DNA from: Labedaea rhizosphaerae
GTDB lineage: Bacteria > Actinomycetota > Actinomycetes > Mycobacteriales > Pseudonocardiaceae
Assembly: GCF_004362825.1 (NCBI RefSeq)
Contig: NZ_SNXZ01000005.1
Span: 248,001 to 312,000 of the forward strand
DNA: 64,000 bases
Reading direction: 5' to 3'
Shown: positions 7,174-21,892 of the stretch, piece after piece
Layout of the letters: every line of letters begins with the position of its first letter
Position numbering within the stretch: the stretch's first letter is position 1
Notes under the pieces: generated by a model
What the model saw: only the letters and a program-made list of their open reading frames with translations
What the model was told of the DNA's origin: nothing
Database searches by the model: none
Made by a program: the position numbers and the translations under genes

Positions 7174-9437
7174 TTGGCTCCTCCGGCCGCCTGCTGGATG
7201 GCCGTCCACACCCGCACCGGGGTGAGCGGCATGTCGATGTGGTCCACGCCGAGGTGCGCGACCGCGTCGATCACGGCGTTCTGCACCGCGGGGCACGACC
7301 CGATCGTGCCGGCTTCGCCGATCCCCTTGTACCCCAAGGGGTTCGCGTCGGTCGGGGTTTCCATGCCGACCAGGTCGAAGCTGGGCAGCTCGGCGGCGGA
7401 CGGGATGCCGTAGTCGGCGAAGCTCGCCGCGAGCGGCTGGCCGTCCTCGTCGTAGGTGACCTCTTCCAGCATGGCCTGCGCGATGCCCTGGGCGATCCCG
7501 CCGTGGCGCTGCCCGTCGAACAGCAACGGGTTCAGCACCGGACCGGCGTCGTCCACCGCCCAGATCCGTTGCACGGCGGCCTTTCCCGTCTCCGCGTCGA
7601 CCTCGACGACGGCGACGTGCGCGCCGAACGGGAACGTCGCCTTCCCGGCATCCCACTCGGTGTGCACGCGAAGCTGCTCCTGGGCGGCCAGCTCGGCGAA
7701 CGTGATCTTCCGCGCGCTGGGCACCCCGGCCACGGTGATCGCGGCGACGTCCTTGTCCACCACCAGGTCGGCGACGTCGGCCTCCAGCAGGTCGGCGGCC
7801 CGCTGCTTGGCCAGTTCCACCAGTTCGCCCGCCGCCTTGTGCACGGCGATGCCGCCGGTCTGCAGGCTGCGTGACCCCATGGTCCCGGCGCCCTCCGGGA
7901 TCTGGTCGGTGTCCCCGTGCCGGACGGTGATCTTCTCCATCGGGATGCCCAGTTGCTCGTGCGCGAGCATCGCCCACGCGGTCGCGTGGCCCTGCCCGTG
8001 CGGTGAGCTGCCGGTGAGCACCGTGACCGTGCCGTCCGGGTGGACCTCGACCGAGCCGTTCTCCGACGCGCCACCCCCGGCCGTGATCTCCACATAGGAC
8101 GAGAGGCCGATGCCGAGCAGCTTCGTGTCCCCGCGTTCGCGGCGGCGCGCCTGCTCGGCACGCAACTGCTCGTACCCGGCCGACCGCAGCGCCAGGTCGA
8201 GGGCCTTGGCGTACTCGCCGGTGTCGTAGGAGATCTCGTCGGTGATCTCGTACGGGAACTGCTCCGGCGCGATGAAATTCTTGCGGCGCACGTCGGCCGG
8301 ATCCATCCCGATCGCCCGGGCGAACAGATCCATGGCCCGCTCGATGGCCTGGGTCGCCTCGGGCCGGCCCGCACCGCGGTACGCGCCGGTCGGCGTGGTG
8401 TTGGTGACCACCGAGACGTACGAGGAGTGCTTGCGCGCGATGTCGTAGGTGCCGCGGGCCATCATGCCGGTGAGGTTGGGCAAGGCGGCACCAAAGGCCG
8501 GGTAGGCGCCGGCTTCGCCGACGATCTTCAACTGGTAGGCCTTGACCGTGCCGTCGCGGTCGCCGCCGATCGTGATCGTCTGGTGCTGCGCGCGACCGTG
8601 CACCAACCCGGTCATGTTCTCCGAGCGGCTCTCGCTCCAGCGCACCGGACGACCGAGGCGCCGGGCGAGCCACGCGACCAGCACGTACTCCGGGTCGGCG
8701 CCGATCTTCGCGCCGAACCCGCCGCCGACGTCCGGGAGGATCACGTGCACGTCGGCCACGTCGACGCCGAGCCGCTCGGCCAGGTCGTCGCGGGTGCCCT
8801 GGGCGTTCTGGTTGGAGCAGAACACCGTGTAGCGGCCGTCGTCCCATGCGGCCGCGGCGGCTCGGGTCTCCAACGGCGCGGGCGCGACCCGCTGGTTCAG
8901 GATCTGCTTGGTGACCACGACCTCGCAGTCGGCGAAGAAGCCGGCACCGGGGTCGGCCGAACCCTTGGCGGTGGCCACGTTGGTGCCCGCCTCGGGGAAC
9001 AACAACACCTCGCCGTTCAGCGCCGCCTCGACGTCGACCACGGCGGGCAGCGGGTCGTAGTCGACGTCGACGAGTTCGGCGGCGTCCTCGCCCTGGTACG
9101 GGTGCTCGGTGAGCACGGCGGCCACCGGCTCCCCCACGAACCGGACCCGGTCGGTGGCCAGGTACGGCCGCACCATTTTCTTGTTGGCACGATCGAACAC
9201 CAGCACCGGCTCGAGATCGCAGTCGGCGGCGGTGAGCACGGCAACCACGCCCGGCGCTTGCTTGGCCGCCGACGTGTCGATCGACGTGATCGTGGCGTGC
9301 GCGATCGGCGAGCGGACCAACGTCAGGTGCAGTGCGCCGGCCAGGCGCTCATCGGTCAGGTCGTCGGTGTAGGTCCCACCCTTGGTCAGGAACGCCGGGT
9401 CCTCGACGCGGTGCACGCGGGTACCCAGGATGCTCAT
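7170..9437 (-). CDS. Form II CO dehydrogenase-like large subunit (CoxL-like molybdopterin protein)
   Basis: 755 residues. It holds GGGFGAK (238-244), the active-site signature AYRGAGR (352-358) and the catalytic GIGEAG Glu near 708. AYRGAGR marks form II CoxL-like proteins. True CO-oxidising form I enzymes have AYxCSFR with the copper-binding cysteine, so CO oxidation is doubtful and another small substrate is more likely. The ATG at 9437 follows GGAAGG by 7 nt. Gene order is L-S-M, unlike the S-L-M usually described for form II. It is the first gene of its operon. Confidence 0.87.
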   Translation of the reverse strand: MSILGTRVHRVEDPAFLTKGGTYTDDLTDERLAGALHLTLVRSPIAHATITSIDTSAAKQAPGVVAVLTAADCDLEPVLVFDRANKKMVRPYLATDRVRFVGEPVAAVLTEHPYQGEDAAELVDVDYDPLPAVVDVEAALNGEVLLFPEAGTNVATAKGSADPGAGFFADCEVVVTKQILNQRVAPAPLETRAAAAAWDDGRYTVFCSNQNAQGTRDDLAERLGVDVADVHVILPDVGGGFGAKIGADPEYVLVAWLARRLGRPVRWSESRSENMTGLVHGRAQHQTITIGGDRDGTVKAYQLKIVGEAGAYPAFGAALPNLTGMMARGTYDIARKHSSYVSVVTNTTPTGAYRGAGRPEATQAIERAMDLFARAIGMDPADVRRKNFIAPEQFPYEITDEISYDTGEYAKALDLALRSAGYEQLRAEQARRRERGDTKLLGIGLSSYVEITAGGGASENGSVEVHPDGTVTVLTGSSPHGQGHATAWAMLAHEQLGIPMEKITVRHGDTDQIPEGAGTMGSRSLQTGGIAVHKAAGELVELAKQRAADLLEADVADLVVDKDVAAITVAGVPSARKITFAELAAQEQLRVHTEWDAGKATFPFGAHVAVVEVDAETGKAAVQRIWAVDDAGPVLNPLLFDGQRHGGIAQGIAQAMLEEVTYDEDGQPLAASFADYGIPSAAELPSFDLVGMETPTDANPLGYKGIGEAGTIGSCPAVQNAVIDAVAHLGVDHIDMPLTPVRVWTAIQQAAGGAK

Positions 9438-9478
9438 GCACGGACCTTCCGACGGCGGTGGATCGTCCACCGGCGAAC

Positions 9479-9946
9479 TTACCTCCCCGCCGGGCAGGTC
9501 CGCTGACCCAGCGTGTGCGAACCACCGTGCAGGTTCGCCCGCTCGGCACGGGGGTACTGCAAGAGCAAAGTGCAGACGATCTGGTCCACGGCGATCTTGC
9601 TCAACCCGGCGACATCGGTGTGCAGCCACACCTCGAGCGTCGTGCCGTTCTGCGTGACGATCGCGGGCGCCGCCCGCCGCGGCACCTGCGTGCTCAGGCC
9701 CTTGCCACGCCCGTCCTCGTCGGGACCGGCGGCGAGCATGCTGAGCACGTCGGCGCCCGGCAGGGCCGGGGCGATCCGGTCCACCGGCACTACTTCCTTC
9801 TTGTCGGGCGACACGAAGTACAGGGTCGGCATGGTGTCCTTGCGTGGCCCCGCCGGTGCCTCCAGACCGGGGATCACCCCGCTGGGCCGCACCCCGCACC
9901 CGGCGACGGCCAGTACCACCAGCAAGGTCGCGAGCAGCCGGGTCAT
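9479..9946 (-). CDS. GerMN-domain-like lipoprotein in a two-component operon
   Basis: 155 residues with a lipoprotein signal peptide (MTRLLATLLVVLAVAGC, lipid-modified Cys 17). The mature part contains TLYFVSPDKKEVVPVDRI, then LAAGP and GLSTQVP, typical of the GerMN fold also found in LpqB. Its ATG overlaps the kinase stop (ATGA), so it is the third gene of a response regulator-kinase-lipoprotein operon. By analogy with MtrAB-LpqB and CseABC, it probably sits on the outer membrane face and tunes the kinase. It is much shorter than LpqB and lacks its propeller. Confidence 0.72.
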   Translation of the reverse strand: MTRLLATLLVVLAVAGCGVRPSGVIPGLEAPAGPRKDTMPTLYFVSPDKKEVVPVDRIAPALPGADVLSMLAAGPDEDGRGKGLSTQVPRRAAPAIVTQNGTTLEVWLHTDVAGLSKIAVDQIVCTLLLQYPRAERANLHGGSHTLGQRTCPAGR

Positions 9947-11358
9947 CGCGGCACCCCCACGACCTGACCCGGCTGGTGCCGCGGCATGCGCAAGGTGAAC
10001 ACGGCCCCGCCTCCGGCGCCGTTGCCCGCGATCAGGGCCCCGCCGTGCAGCCGGGCGTTCTCCCACGCGATGGCCAGGCCGAGGCCGCTGCCCTCGGACC
10101 GGCTGCGGGCGGTGTCGGCCTTGTAGAACCGGTCGAACACGTGCGGGAGCACCTCCGGGTCGAGCCCGGGACCCGCGTCGGTGACGGTGAGCACGAGGTC
10201 ATCACCTTCGGTGCGCAGCGTGACGGTGACCGGTGGGGCGCCGTGGCGCAAGGCGTTGCCGACCAGGTTCGCGACGATCACGTCCAGGCGGCGCGGGTCG
10301 ACGACCGCGCGGATCCCGTCCGGCAGGTCGGTCTCGACCCGGTCGCCGAACCCGCGCACGCGCAACGTCACGCGGATCGCGTCGGCCACGTCGATCTCGT
10401 CGAGGGCGAGCGCCGCCGTGCCCGAGTCGAACCGGGTCACCTCGATCAGGTCGTTCACCAGCCGGGTCAGGTTGTGGGTCTCCCGGCTCACCAGCCGCAC
10501 CGCCTCGCCCGCGACCGGCGGCAGCTCCGCGGCCTCGGCGTCGAGCATGTCGGTGACCGCGCTCATCGCGGCGAGCGGCGTGCGCAGTTCGTGCGACACG
10601 TCGGCGACGAAGCGGCGCGCGTCGGATTCCATCCGGCGCAGCTCACCCACGTGGTGCTGCAACGACTCCGCGGTCTGGTTGAACGTGTGGGCCACGGCGG
10701 CCAGTTCGTCCCGGCCGCGCACGACGTGCAGGCGGGCGTTGAGGTCGCCGGAGCCGAGGCGCTGCGCGGTGCGTTGCAGTTCCCGGACCGGGCGCAACAC
10801 GCTGCGCGCGGCCAGCAGCGCGAGCACCATCGTCATCACCACGCCCGCGCCACCGATCAACCAGGCATCCCGGGCCAGCCCGTGGACCACCTCTTCCTCC
10901 GGCAACAGGCCACGCACCACGTACACCGTGATGCCCGACGGCTCGGTCACGCCGCTGTCGTCGGTGATCCGCAACTGGCTGCCGATGACCAGCATCGTGT
11001 GGTTGCCCGCGGCCACGCGCTGCCAGGCGATCCGCCCGGAGTCGACCTCCTCCCGCAGCGCGGCGGTCACGATGGACGGGTCGAGGCCGCCCGCACGCAG
11101 GCCGTTCGCCTCGACCAGCGCGTTGCCCTCCCGCCCGGACACCCCACCCGCGATCTTCTCCAGGGCGTCCTGGTCCGGGTCGGCGGGCAACGGGTAGAGC
11201 TGCTCGATCCGGTTGGTCGTCTCGATCACCGCGTTGTCCTGGGTCCGCTGCACGATGGCGTCGCGCGAGCGGGCGTAGCCGACTCCGGCGACCGCGGCCG
11301 CGGTGACGGCGCTGAGCAACGCGAACGCCAGCAGCAGGCGGGTGCGCAGTCCGATCAC
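9943..11358 (-). CDS. Membrane sensor histidine kinase (HAMP, HisKA, HATPase)
   Basis: 471 residues. TM1 spans about 8-28, an extracytoplasmic sensor about 29-165 and TM2 about 166-187. HAMP follows (SVLRPVRELQRTAQRL), then the H-box FVADVSHELRTPL with phospho-acceptor His256, and the ATPase N, G1 and G2 boxes (NLVGNALRHG, DAGPGLD, GSGLGLAI). The start is GTG at 11358, inside a 14-bp tandem repeat that separates it from the regulator gene. It overlaps the downstream lipoprotein by ATGA. The architecture matches envelope-stress kinases such as CseC. Confidence 0.88.
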   Translation of the reverse strand: MIGLRTRLLLAFALLSAVTAAAVAGVGYARSRDAIVQRTQDNAVIETTNRIEQLYPLPADPDQDALEKIAGGVSGREGNALVEANGLRAGGLDPSIVTAALREEVDSGRIAWQRVAAGNHTMLVIGSQLRITDDSGVTEPSGITVYVVRGLLPEEEVVHGLARDAWLIGGAGVVMTMVLALLAARSVLRPVRELQRTAQRLGSGDLNARLHVVRGRDELAAVAHTFNQTAESLQHHVGELRRMESDARRFVADVSHELRTPLAAMSAVTDMLDAEAAELPPVAGEAVRLVSRETHNLTRLVNDLIEVTRFDSGTAALALDEIDVADAIRVTLRVRGFGDRVETDLPDGIRAVVDPRRLDVIVANLVGNALRHGAPPVTVTLRTEGDDLVLTVTDAGPGLDPEVLPHVFDRFYKADTARSRSEGSGLGLAIAWENARLHGGALIAGNGAGGGAVFTLRMPRHQPGQVVGVPR

Positions 11359-11409
11359 AGCGGTCCGATCACAAGCGGGCCAATCACAGCGGGCCGATCA
11401 CAGCGGGCC
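11353..11409. repeat. 14-bp tandem repeat at the regulator-kinase junction
   Basis: Four copies of gatcacagcgggcc: 11353-11366 (one change), 11367-11381 (one inserted base), 11382-11395 (one change) and 11396-11409. On the coding strand each copy carries a stop overlapping a start (CTGTGATC). The regulator's TGA overlaps a GTG that opens a 5-codon mini-ORF. That mini-ORF's TGA overlaps the GTG of a 10-codon mini-ORF, whose TGA overlaps the kinase GTG. It looks like tandem duplication of an ancestral GTGA overlap. Confidence 0.8.
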
Positions 11410-12090
11410 GAAGCGGTAACCGAAGCCACGCAACGTCTGCACGTACACCGGCGCCGCGGGGTCGTCCTCGATCTTCGCGCGCAGCCGCTGGACGCACGCG
11501 TCGACCAGCCGCGAGTCGCCGAGGTAACCCTGGTCCCACACCGATTCCAGCAGGTGCTGGCGGCTCTGCACGCGGCCCGGCGACGCCGAGAGCTCCAGCA
11601 GCAGCCGCAGTTCCGTCGGCGCGAGCGCGACGGGCACGCCGTCCTTGGTGACGACCAGGCCCTCGCGGTCGATGGTGAGCTTGCCGTGCCGTTCGAGCGC
11701 CGGCTTCGGCGTGCCCGCCGGGCGTTGCCCGCCGGTGCGCCGCAGCACCGCCTTGATCCGGGCCTCGAGCACGCGGGCCTGCGCGGGCTTGGCGACGTAG
11801 TCGTCGGCGCCCGCCTCCAGTCCGGCGACCACGTCGATGTCGTCGTTGCGGGCGGTCAGCATGATGATCGGCAGGTCGCCGGACGCGCGGATGCGCCGGC
11901 ACACCTCGAAGCCGTCCATGCCGGGCAGCATCAGGTCGAGCACCACGACGTCGACGTCCCCGCCGCTGATCCGGGCCAGGCCGTCCTCGCCGGAGCCGAC
12001 CGCGTCCACGGTGTGCCCTTGGTAGGTCAGGGCGATGCGCAGGCCGTCGCGTACGGCCTGGTCGTCCTCGATCAACAACACCTTGGGCAT
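11398..12090 (-). CDS. OmpR/PhoB-family response regulator
   Basis: 230 residues. The receiver domain has acidic residues IEDD, phospho-acceptor Asp52 (VVLDLMLPG) and Lys in DDYVAKP; the usual KPF is KPA here. A winged-helix DNA-binding domain follows from about 135 (LAPTELRLLLEL to VQTLRGFGYRFGPL). It partners the kinase at 9943-11358. The ATG at 12090 gives the family's standard MPKVLLIEDD start. A GTG at 12099 has GAGGA 10 nt upstream and would add three residues, so the exact start is uncertain. Confidence 0.88.
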   Translation of the reverse strand: MPKVLLIEDDQAVRDGLRIALTYQGHTVDAVGSGEDGLARISGGDVDVVVLDLMLPGMDGFEVCRRIRASGDLPIIMLTARNDDIDVVAGLEAGADDYVAKPAQARVLEARIKAVLRRTGGQRPAGTPKPALERHGKLTIDREGLVVTKDGVPVALAPTELRLLLELSASPGRVQSRQHLLESVWDQGYLGDSRLVDACVQRLRAKIEDDPAAPVYVQTLRGFGYRFGPL

Positions 12091-12240
12091 GGCACTCACT
12101 ATCGCAGGATCCTCGCCGCACCTCATGGCGACGTGCGCGCCGTGTCATGGCTCGGTAACAGCCGATTCCGTGCGGAACTGTTGCAGAACGGTGTGGTTCC
12201 CCGCACGGGATGCGCACGTGAGCGGCCGAACGTGGGTGTC

Positions 12241-12840
12241 ATGAATCCTCGCGTGCTTGCCGCCGTGACCCGCGTCCTCGCCGTCGCCCTGCTGCCGGCG
12301 GCGTTCTTACGGTCGCCCAGGCGGGCCCGCTACTTCGCGTGCCAGTGGGCGCTCGGGCTGCGCTTCCCCGCCGAGGACCTGCGTGGGCTCACGGCCGCCA
12401 CCGCCCGGGCCTTCACCGAGGCCCGCACCCTGGCGTTCTGGCGTGATCACCAGCTGATCGGGTTGACCTGCGGGCACCGGGACGCGGCCCTGCAGCACCG
12501 GATGTTCATGGAAGAGGTGCGGCGCACGGGCTCGGTCGCCGCCGCGCGCTGCCGGGTGCTGCCGCCGGACGAGTCGTCCCACGTCAGCGGGATCGCCCTG
12601 GACGTGCGGCCGACCGAGGGCGCGCGGTGGCTGGAGGAACACGGTGCCGCGTTCGGTCTCTACCGCCGCTACGACAACGAGTGGTGGCACTTCGAACACC
12701 ACTGGACCCCGCCGCCCCGGCTGCCCTACCCCGGCGTCGCCGCCGAGGCCGCGACCGTGGTCATGTCCGTCCCGGACCCGCGTTCGGGCAGGTCGCAGAG
12801 CTTTCGGCAGGCCGGCGGTCGCGGGTCGCTGCAGCGCTGA
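12241..12840 (+). CDS. M15/VanY-type D-alanyl-D-alanine carboxypeptidase
   Basis: 199 residues. The zinc and catalytic residues of the M15B family are visible: SSHVSGIALDV gives His114 and Asp121, and EWWHFEH gives Glu147 and His150. A short hydrophobic N-terminus (VLAVALLPAAF) may be a signal anchor but lacks a clear cleavage site. The enzyme would trim the terminal D-Ala of peptidoglycan stem peptides. It is divergent from the two-component operon with about 150 bp between, so it could be a target of that envelope system. The carboxylase gene starts 69 bp downstream. Confidence 0.75.
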   Translation: MNPRVLAAVTRVLAVALLPAAFLRSPRRARYFACQWALGLRFPAEDLRGLTAATARAFTEARTLAFWRDHQLIGLTCGHRDAALQHRMFMEEVRRTGSVAAARCRVLPPDESSHVSGIALDVRPTEGARWLEEHGAAFGLYRRYDNEWWHFEHHWTPPPRLPYPGVAAEAATVVMSVPDPRSGRSQSFRQAGGRGSLQR

Positions 12841-12908
12841 TCGCGCGGGCGCGGAGCGCGCCTGGAGTTCACGCCAGGGGGCTTTCCAACCGCAGTACCC
12901 TCACACGC

Positions 12909-18377
<5,469 letters not shown>

Positions 18378-18389
18378 TCCGACCAAGTC

Positions 18390-18427
18390 CGCCGCCGGCT
18401 CCCGGGTCTCCCCGGGGGCCGGCGGCG
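18390..18427 (+). terminator. Strong hairpin terminator after the carboxylase gene
   Basis: 17-bp arms (18390-18406 and 18411-18427) with one mismatch and a tctc loop, followed by ttcttgtg. It starts 13 bases after the stop codon. A short direct repeat, ggcgttcttgtgt, follows the stem. Confidence 0.8.
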
Positions 18428-18649
18428 TTCTTGTGTCCGAGGCGTTCTTGTGTTCGATGCGTGACCAAACAGTACGACCGACCGGTTTCTCAATGATTCG
18501 ATCTTCCAATTTGGACCATTCTCGGCAACGTTTCCCATGTCGAGAGCAAAATGTGTGGCCACTCCGGAGAATCGCCGTGCCCCGAATCGCGTGGGGTTGC
18601 GCAGCCTGTCAGAATGGGCCACCTGCTGGTCGGGGGACAAGGGGGCCAG

Positions 18650-20506
18650 ATGTCAGAGCAGTCGAACGAGCCCAGGCAATCAAACGATTCGACGACCATC
18701 GCGCCGGTGCGGATGACGAGGCCGTTCGTGCGCGCGGCTTCGGCTTACGCGCACCGCGCCATGGTTCCCGGAATCGAGTTGGTGATCGAATCGGCAACTG
18801 GGAACGACACCATTCCCGACGGTGTTCGCCGGTTGTGCGCGGCGCTGGACATCGCCGCGTGGTCGAGCCGGACGAAAGGCGGCGCACGCGCGGAGACGGC
18901 GTCGGTCGTGCATGAGGCACTGCGGTTGGCGGGTGAATCCATCGCGGTGCCCATCGAACGGTGGACGATGCACGCGGCCGGGGACGGCGCGCTGATCGTG
19001 TTCCCGGGGGACATCGACGAGTCGGCGATGATCGCCGCGCTCACCCGCAGCCTCGCCGCGGAACTGGGCCGGTACAACAAGGTCCAGCCGGCGGGCGAAC
19101 GGTTGCGGGTCCGGCTGAGCATCGCCCAGGGCACGCTGCACACGACGCCGTTCGGCTTCTCCGACGACGTGACCATCGGGGTCGCGCGGCTGGTCAACTG
19201 CTCGGTGCTGCGAGCGGCCCTGGTCGGCTACCCGGCCTCGGACGTCGCGTTGATCGTGTCCGAGGATGTGTTCCACGACGTGATCGTCCACGAGCGCCAC
19301 GGCCTGGCGGCCCGATCGTTCTGGCCGGTCGTCGCGGCCGACAAGGAGTTCCAGGCACCGGCGTGGATCCACGTGCCCGACCGCACCGGCGGCCCGCGCC
19401 GCCCACCAGGAACGGACCTGGCTCGCCAGGAGCCGACGACGCCGCGGGGGTCGGGCCCGCTGCGCATCGTCCGGTTGATGCCGCGGCTGTTCCCGGGGTG
19501 GACCGCGACCCCGGCCACCGCCGCGCCCGGCGAGCGGATCGAGCCGGGCCGGGTCGCCGTCGTGTTGGACTCGTGGCGCCAGGAACGGCCGGAACCCGAT
19601 GCGGCCCAACCGGTTCCGCCGGTCACCGCCGAGGAGCGCGAGGTCCTGAAGGCGGCCCGGGCCCTGGTGGTGTGTGGGCGCTTCCGGTCCGCGTTCGACC
19701 ACGTCGCCAGCCGGTTGTCGAGCTCCACGGGCACGAGGGCGCTGCCCTGCGGGCTGGCGCGGGTGCTCGTGCACGCCGAGCCCCGCCACCACGCCGACGC
19801 GGTGCGGGAACTGCTCGACTGGGTGCTGGTGCACCACGTCGAGAGCGTCGCCGACACGCTGGAACCGTTGCTGCTGCGGGCGGAGAACTCGTACGCCATC
19901 GGTCACCTGCAAAGCGCCGTCACCGACCTGCGCCAGCTGCTGCAGGTGCTGCCGACCCCCGACTGCGAGCCGGGCCCGGCCGCGTTGCTGCGCCTGGGCG
20001 ACTGCCTCGACCAGGCCGGTGACACGACCGGGGCCGCCGTCGTGTGGGAGCAGCTGCTCGCCGTGCGCCCGGTGCACCCGCAGGCGTCGTTGCGCCTGGC
20101 CTACCGTGCGCTGGCCGAGGACCGGCCGGCCGCCGCCGAACGCCACTTGCAGCGCGCGGAAGGGTTCCTGCGCTCCTGCCAGGGAGACCTGCGGCCGATG
20201 CGGCACGCGATCGCGCTCGGCCAGTACGCCGTGCACCGGGCCAGGGGCGAGGACGCCCGGGCCGAGCAGTACCTCGCGGTCGCGGCGAGCCACGTGCCGG
20301 ACGACCCCGTGACCGCGGCGGAGCAGGCGATCGTGGCCGCGGGCAAGGGCGACAGCCGTGGCCGGCAGCGGTACACGCAGCTCGCCACGACCCGGGCCAT
20401 CCGCGCCAGCAACGGGCTACCGGTGCTGGACCTGTTGCACAACCTGGGTTTGCTCGACGACGAGCAGCACCGGCAAGCCTGCGCCGCCCACCGCGAGCTC
20501 CACTGA
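18650..20506 (+). CDS. Nucleotide-cyclase-like N-domain with TPR-type C-terminus
   Basis: 618 residues from the ATG at 18650, with AGGGGG just upstream. Residues of about 60-190 resemble a degenerate class III cyclase fold: GDGALIVFPGD matches the GDG core, and LRVRLSIAQGTLH with VTIGVARLVNC matches the later strands. The metal-binding aspartates are not all evident. A Pro-rich linker leads to about 330-600, an all-helical region with TPR-like pairs (RLGDCLDQAGDTTGAAVVWEQLL, LRLAYRALAEDRPAAAERHL). There is no signal peptide or TM segment. I infer a signalling or scaffold protein; catalysis is unproven. Confidence 0.55.
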   Translation: MSEQSNEPRQSNDSTTIAPVRMTRPFVRAASAYAHRAMVPGIELVIESATGNDTIPDGVRRLCAALDIAAWSSRTKGGARAETASVVHEALRLAGESIAVPIERWTMHAAGDGALIVFPGDIDESAMIAALTRSLAAELGRYNKVQPAGERLRVRLSIAQGTLHTTPFGFSDDVTIGVARLVNCSVLRAALVGYPASDVALIVSEDVFHDVIVHERHGLAARSFWPVVAADKEFQAPAWIHVPDRTGGPRRPPGTDLARQEPTTPRGSGPLRIVRLMPRLFPGWTATPATAAPGERIEPGRVAVVLDSWRQERPEPDAAQPVPPVTAEEREVLKAARALVVCGRFRSAFDHVASRLSSSTGTRALPCGLARVLVHAEPRHHADAVRELLDWVLVHHVESVADTLEPLLLRAENSYAIGHLQSAVTDLRQLLQVLPTPDCEPGPAALLRLGDCLDQAGDTTGAAVVWEQLLAVRPVHPQASLRLAYRALAEDRPAAAERHLQRAEGFLRSCQGDLRPMRHAIALGQYAVHRARGEDARAEQYLAVAASHVPDDPVTAAEQAIVAAGKGDSRGRQRYTQLATTRAIRASNGLPVLDLLHNLGLLDDEQHRQACAAHRELH

Positions 20507-20530
20507 CTTCGGCCGATCGTCGGTCGGAGC

Positions 20531-21799
20531 TCAGCCCGCGCACTCCTGCGCGTCCGGGATCCCGTTGTGGTTCAGGTCCTGGTTCTGGTTGCCGCCCAAC
20601 AGGCCACCCAGCAGGCCACCGACCCCGGACACCGTGCAGGTGAGCAGCCCGGTCACCGGGTCGAGCACGGGCGCGAGCGGGCCGGACGACCCGGATGAAC
20701 CCGACGAGCCCGACGACGGCGGCGAAGCCGGCGGGTTGGTGGGCGAGGTCGGGGAACTCGGCGAGGTGGGGGAACCCGGCGAGCCCGGCGCGGTCGGGGG
20801 AACCGTGGTCGACGGCGGCACTGTCGTCGACGACGTGGGCGGGGTCGTGGTCGTCGAACTGCCGCCGTGGGCACTGCCCGCCTGGACGTCGCCCGGGCCA
20901 CCGGCACCGTCGGCCGGCGGGAGCGGCGACGGGTCGAGGGGCGTGGTGCCCGCGACCGTCTGGATGTCCGGCAGCCCGATGGTGTCCGCGCCGACGCCCG
21001 AGTAGGCGGCGAGCCACGCCCGCACCAACGACAGGTAGGCATCGGAGTGGTTGTAGCTGAGGATGGCCGAGTCGATGCCGCCCGGTGTCGTCAGGTCGCG
21101 ACCGCCCGCGCACAGGTAGGACGCGGCCGCGCCCGACGCGTCGAAGACGTTCTCCGGGTCGGCCACGCCGTCGGCGTTGCCGTCGACGGCCCAGTGCCGC
21201 CACGTCGAGGGGATGAACTGCATCGGGCCGACGGCGCGGTCCCAGGTGGCGCTGCCGTCCAGCGCACCGCCGTCGGTGTCGGCGATGGCGGCGAACCCGG
21301 CGCCGTCGAGCATCGGGCCGAGGATCGGGCGCAGGGCGGTGCCGCGCGCGTCGACCTGGCCGCCGCGGGCGTGCCCGGACTCGACCTTGCCGATGGCCGC
21401 GAGCAGCGCCACCGGGATCCCGCAGCCGGGGGCGCGCAGGTCCATGGCCTTCGCGGCGCGTTGGTAGGCGATCAGCACCATGCCGGGGATGCCGGCGCTG
21501 CCCGGAAGCGACACCACGTCTGGCGCGTCGTGCACGGGCTGCACCGGGGGCGCCACCACCGGTGGCGCGGGCACGGCGGGCGGCAGCAGCGGCTCGGTGC
21601 GCTGGGTGTCCTGCGGCACGGTGCCGCCGTCGACACCGTACGGGTCGACCGGCGGTGTCGCGGTCAGCGCCTGGGGGACCTCACGCGGCCCTCCGTTGCT
21701 CGCGGCGCTCACCCCCGCGGCGACGAGCATCAGCGCTGCGGCCAGGTGCGTGCTGGCCGGCTTCCTGCGACCACGCCTGCGGTGCGACGAATGCGACAT
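20531..21799 (-). CDS. Secreted lytic murein transglycosylase (MltB-like) with Ca-binding tail
   Basis: 422 residues. A basic N-terminus and hydrophobic stretch (STHLAAALMLVAAGVSAAS) form a signal peptide. A Pro-rich spacer leads to a lytic transglycosylase domain with catalytic Glu140 (IGKVESGH) and AVGPMQFIPSTWRHW, which cleaves MurNAc-GlcNAc bonds to 1,6-anhydro products. Next comes a Ser/Thr/Pro-rich linker. The C-terminal DLNHNGIPDAQE resembles a dockerin or thrombospondin type 3 calcium loop. It converges with the cyclase-like/TPR gene, with only 24 bp between stops. Confidence 0.85.
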   Translation of the reverse strand: MSHSSHRRRGRRKPASTHLAAALMLVAAGVSAASNGGPREVPQALTATPPVDPYGVDGGTVPQDTQRTEPLLPPAVPAPPVVAPPVQPVHDAPDVVSLPGSAGIPGMVLIAYQRAAKAMDLRAPGCGIPVALLAAIGKVESGHARGGQVDARGTALRPILGPMLDGAGFAAIADTDGGALDGSATWDRAVGPMQFIPSTWRHWAVDGNADGVADPENVFDASGAAASYLCAGGRDLTTPGGIDSAILSYNHSDAYLSLVRAWLAAYSGVGADTIGLPDIQTVAGTTPLDPSPLPPADGAGGPGDVQAGSAHGGSSTTTTPPTSSTTVPPSTTVPPTAPGSPGSPTSPSSPTSPTNPPASPPSSGSSGSSGSSGPLAPVLDPVTGLLTCTVSGVGGLLGGLLGGNQNQDLNHNGIPDAQECAG

Positions 21800-21892
21800 G
21801 CGTTCGAGTACAACAGCGGGCCCCGGCGGTCTTAACCTGCTCGCGGGCACCCTTGGACGCAACCAGAACTGCCCGTCCGGGCAGGTGCCGCG

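Noticed and set aside
9844-12240. Upstream extension of the VanY-type peptidase frame
   Set aside because: Antisense to the two-component operon; the peptidase has a sensible ATG at 12241.
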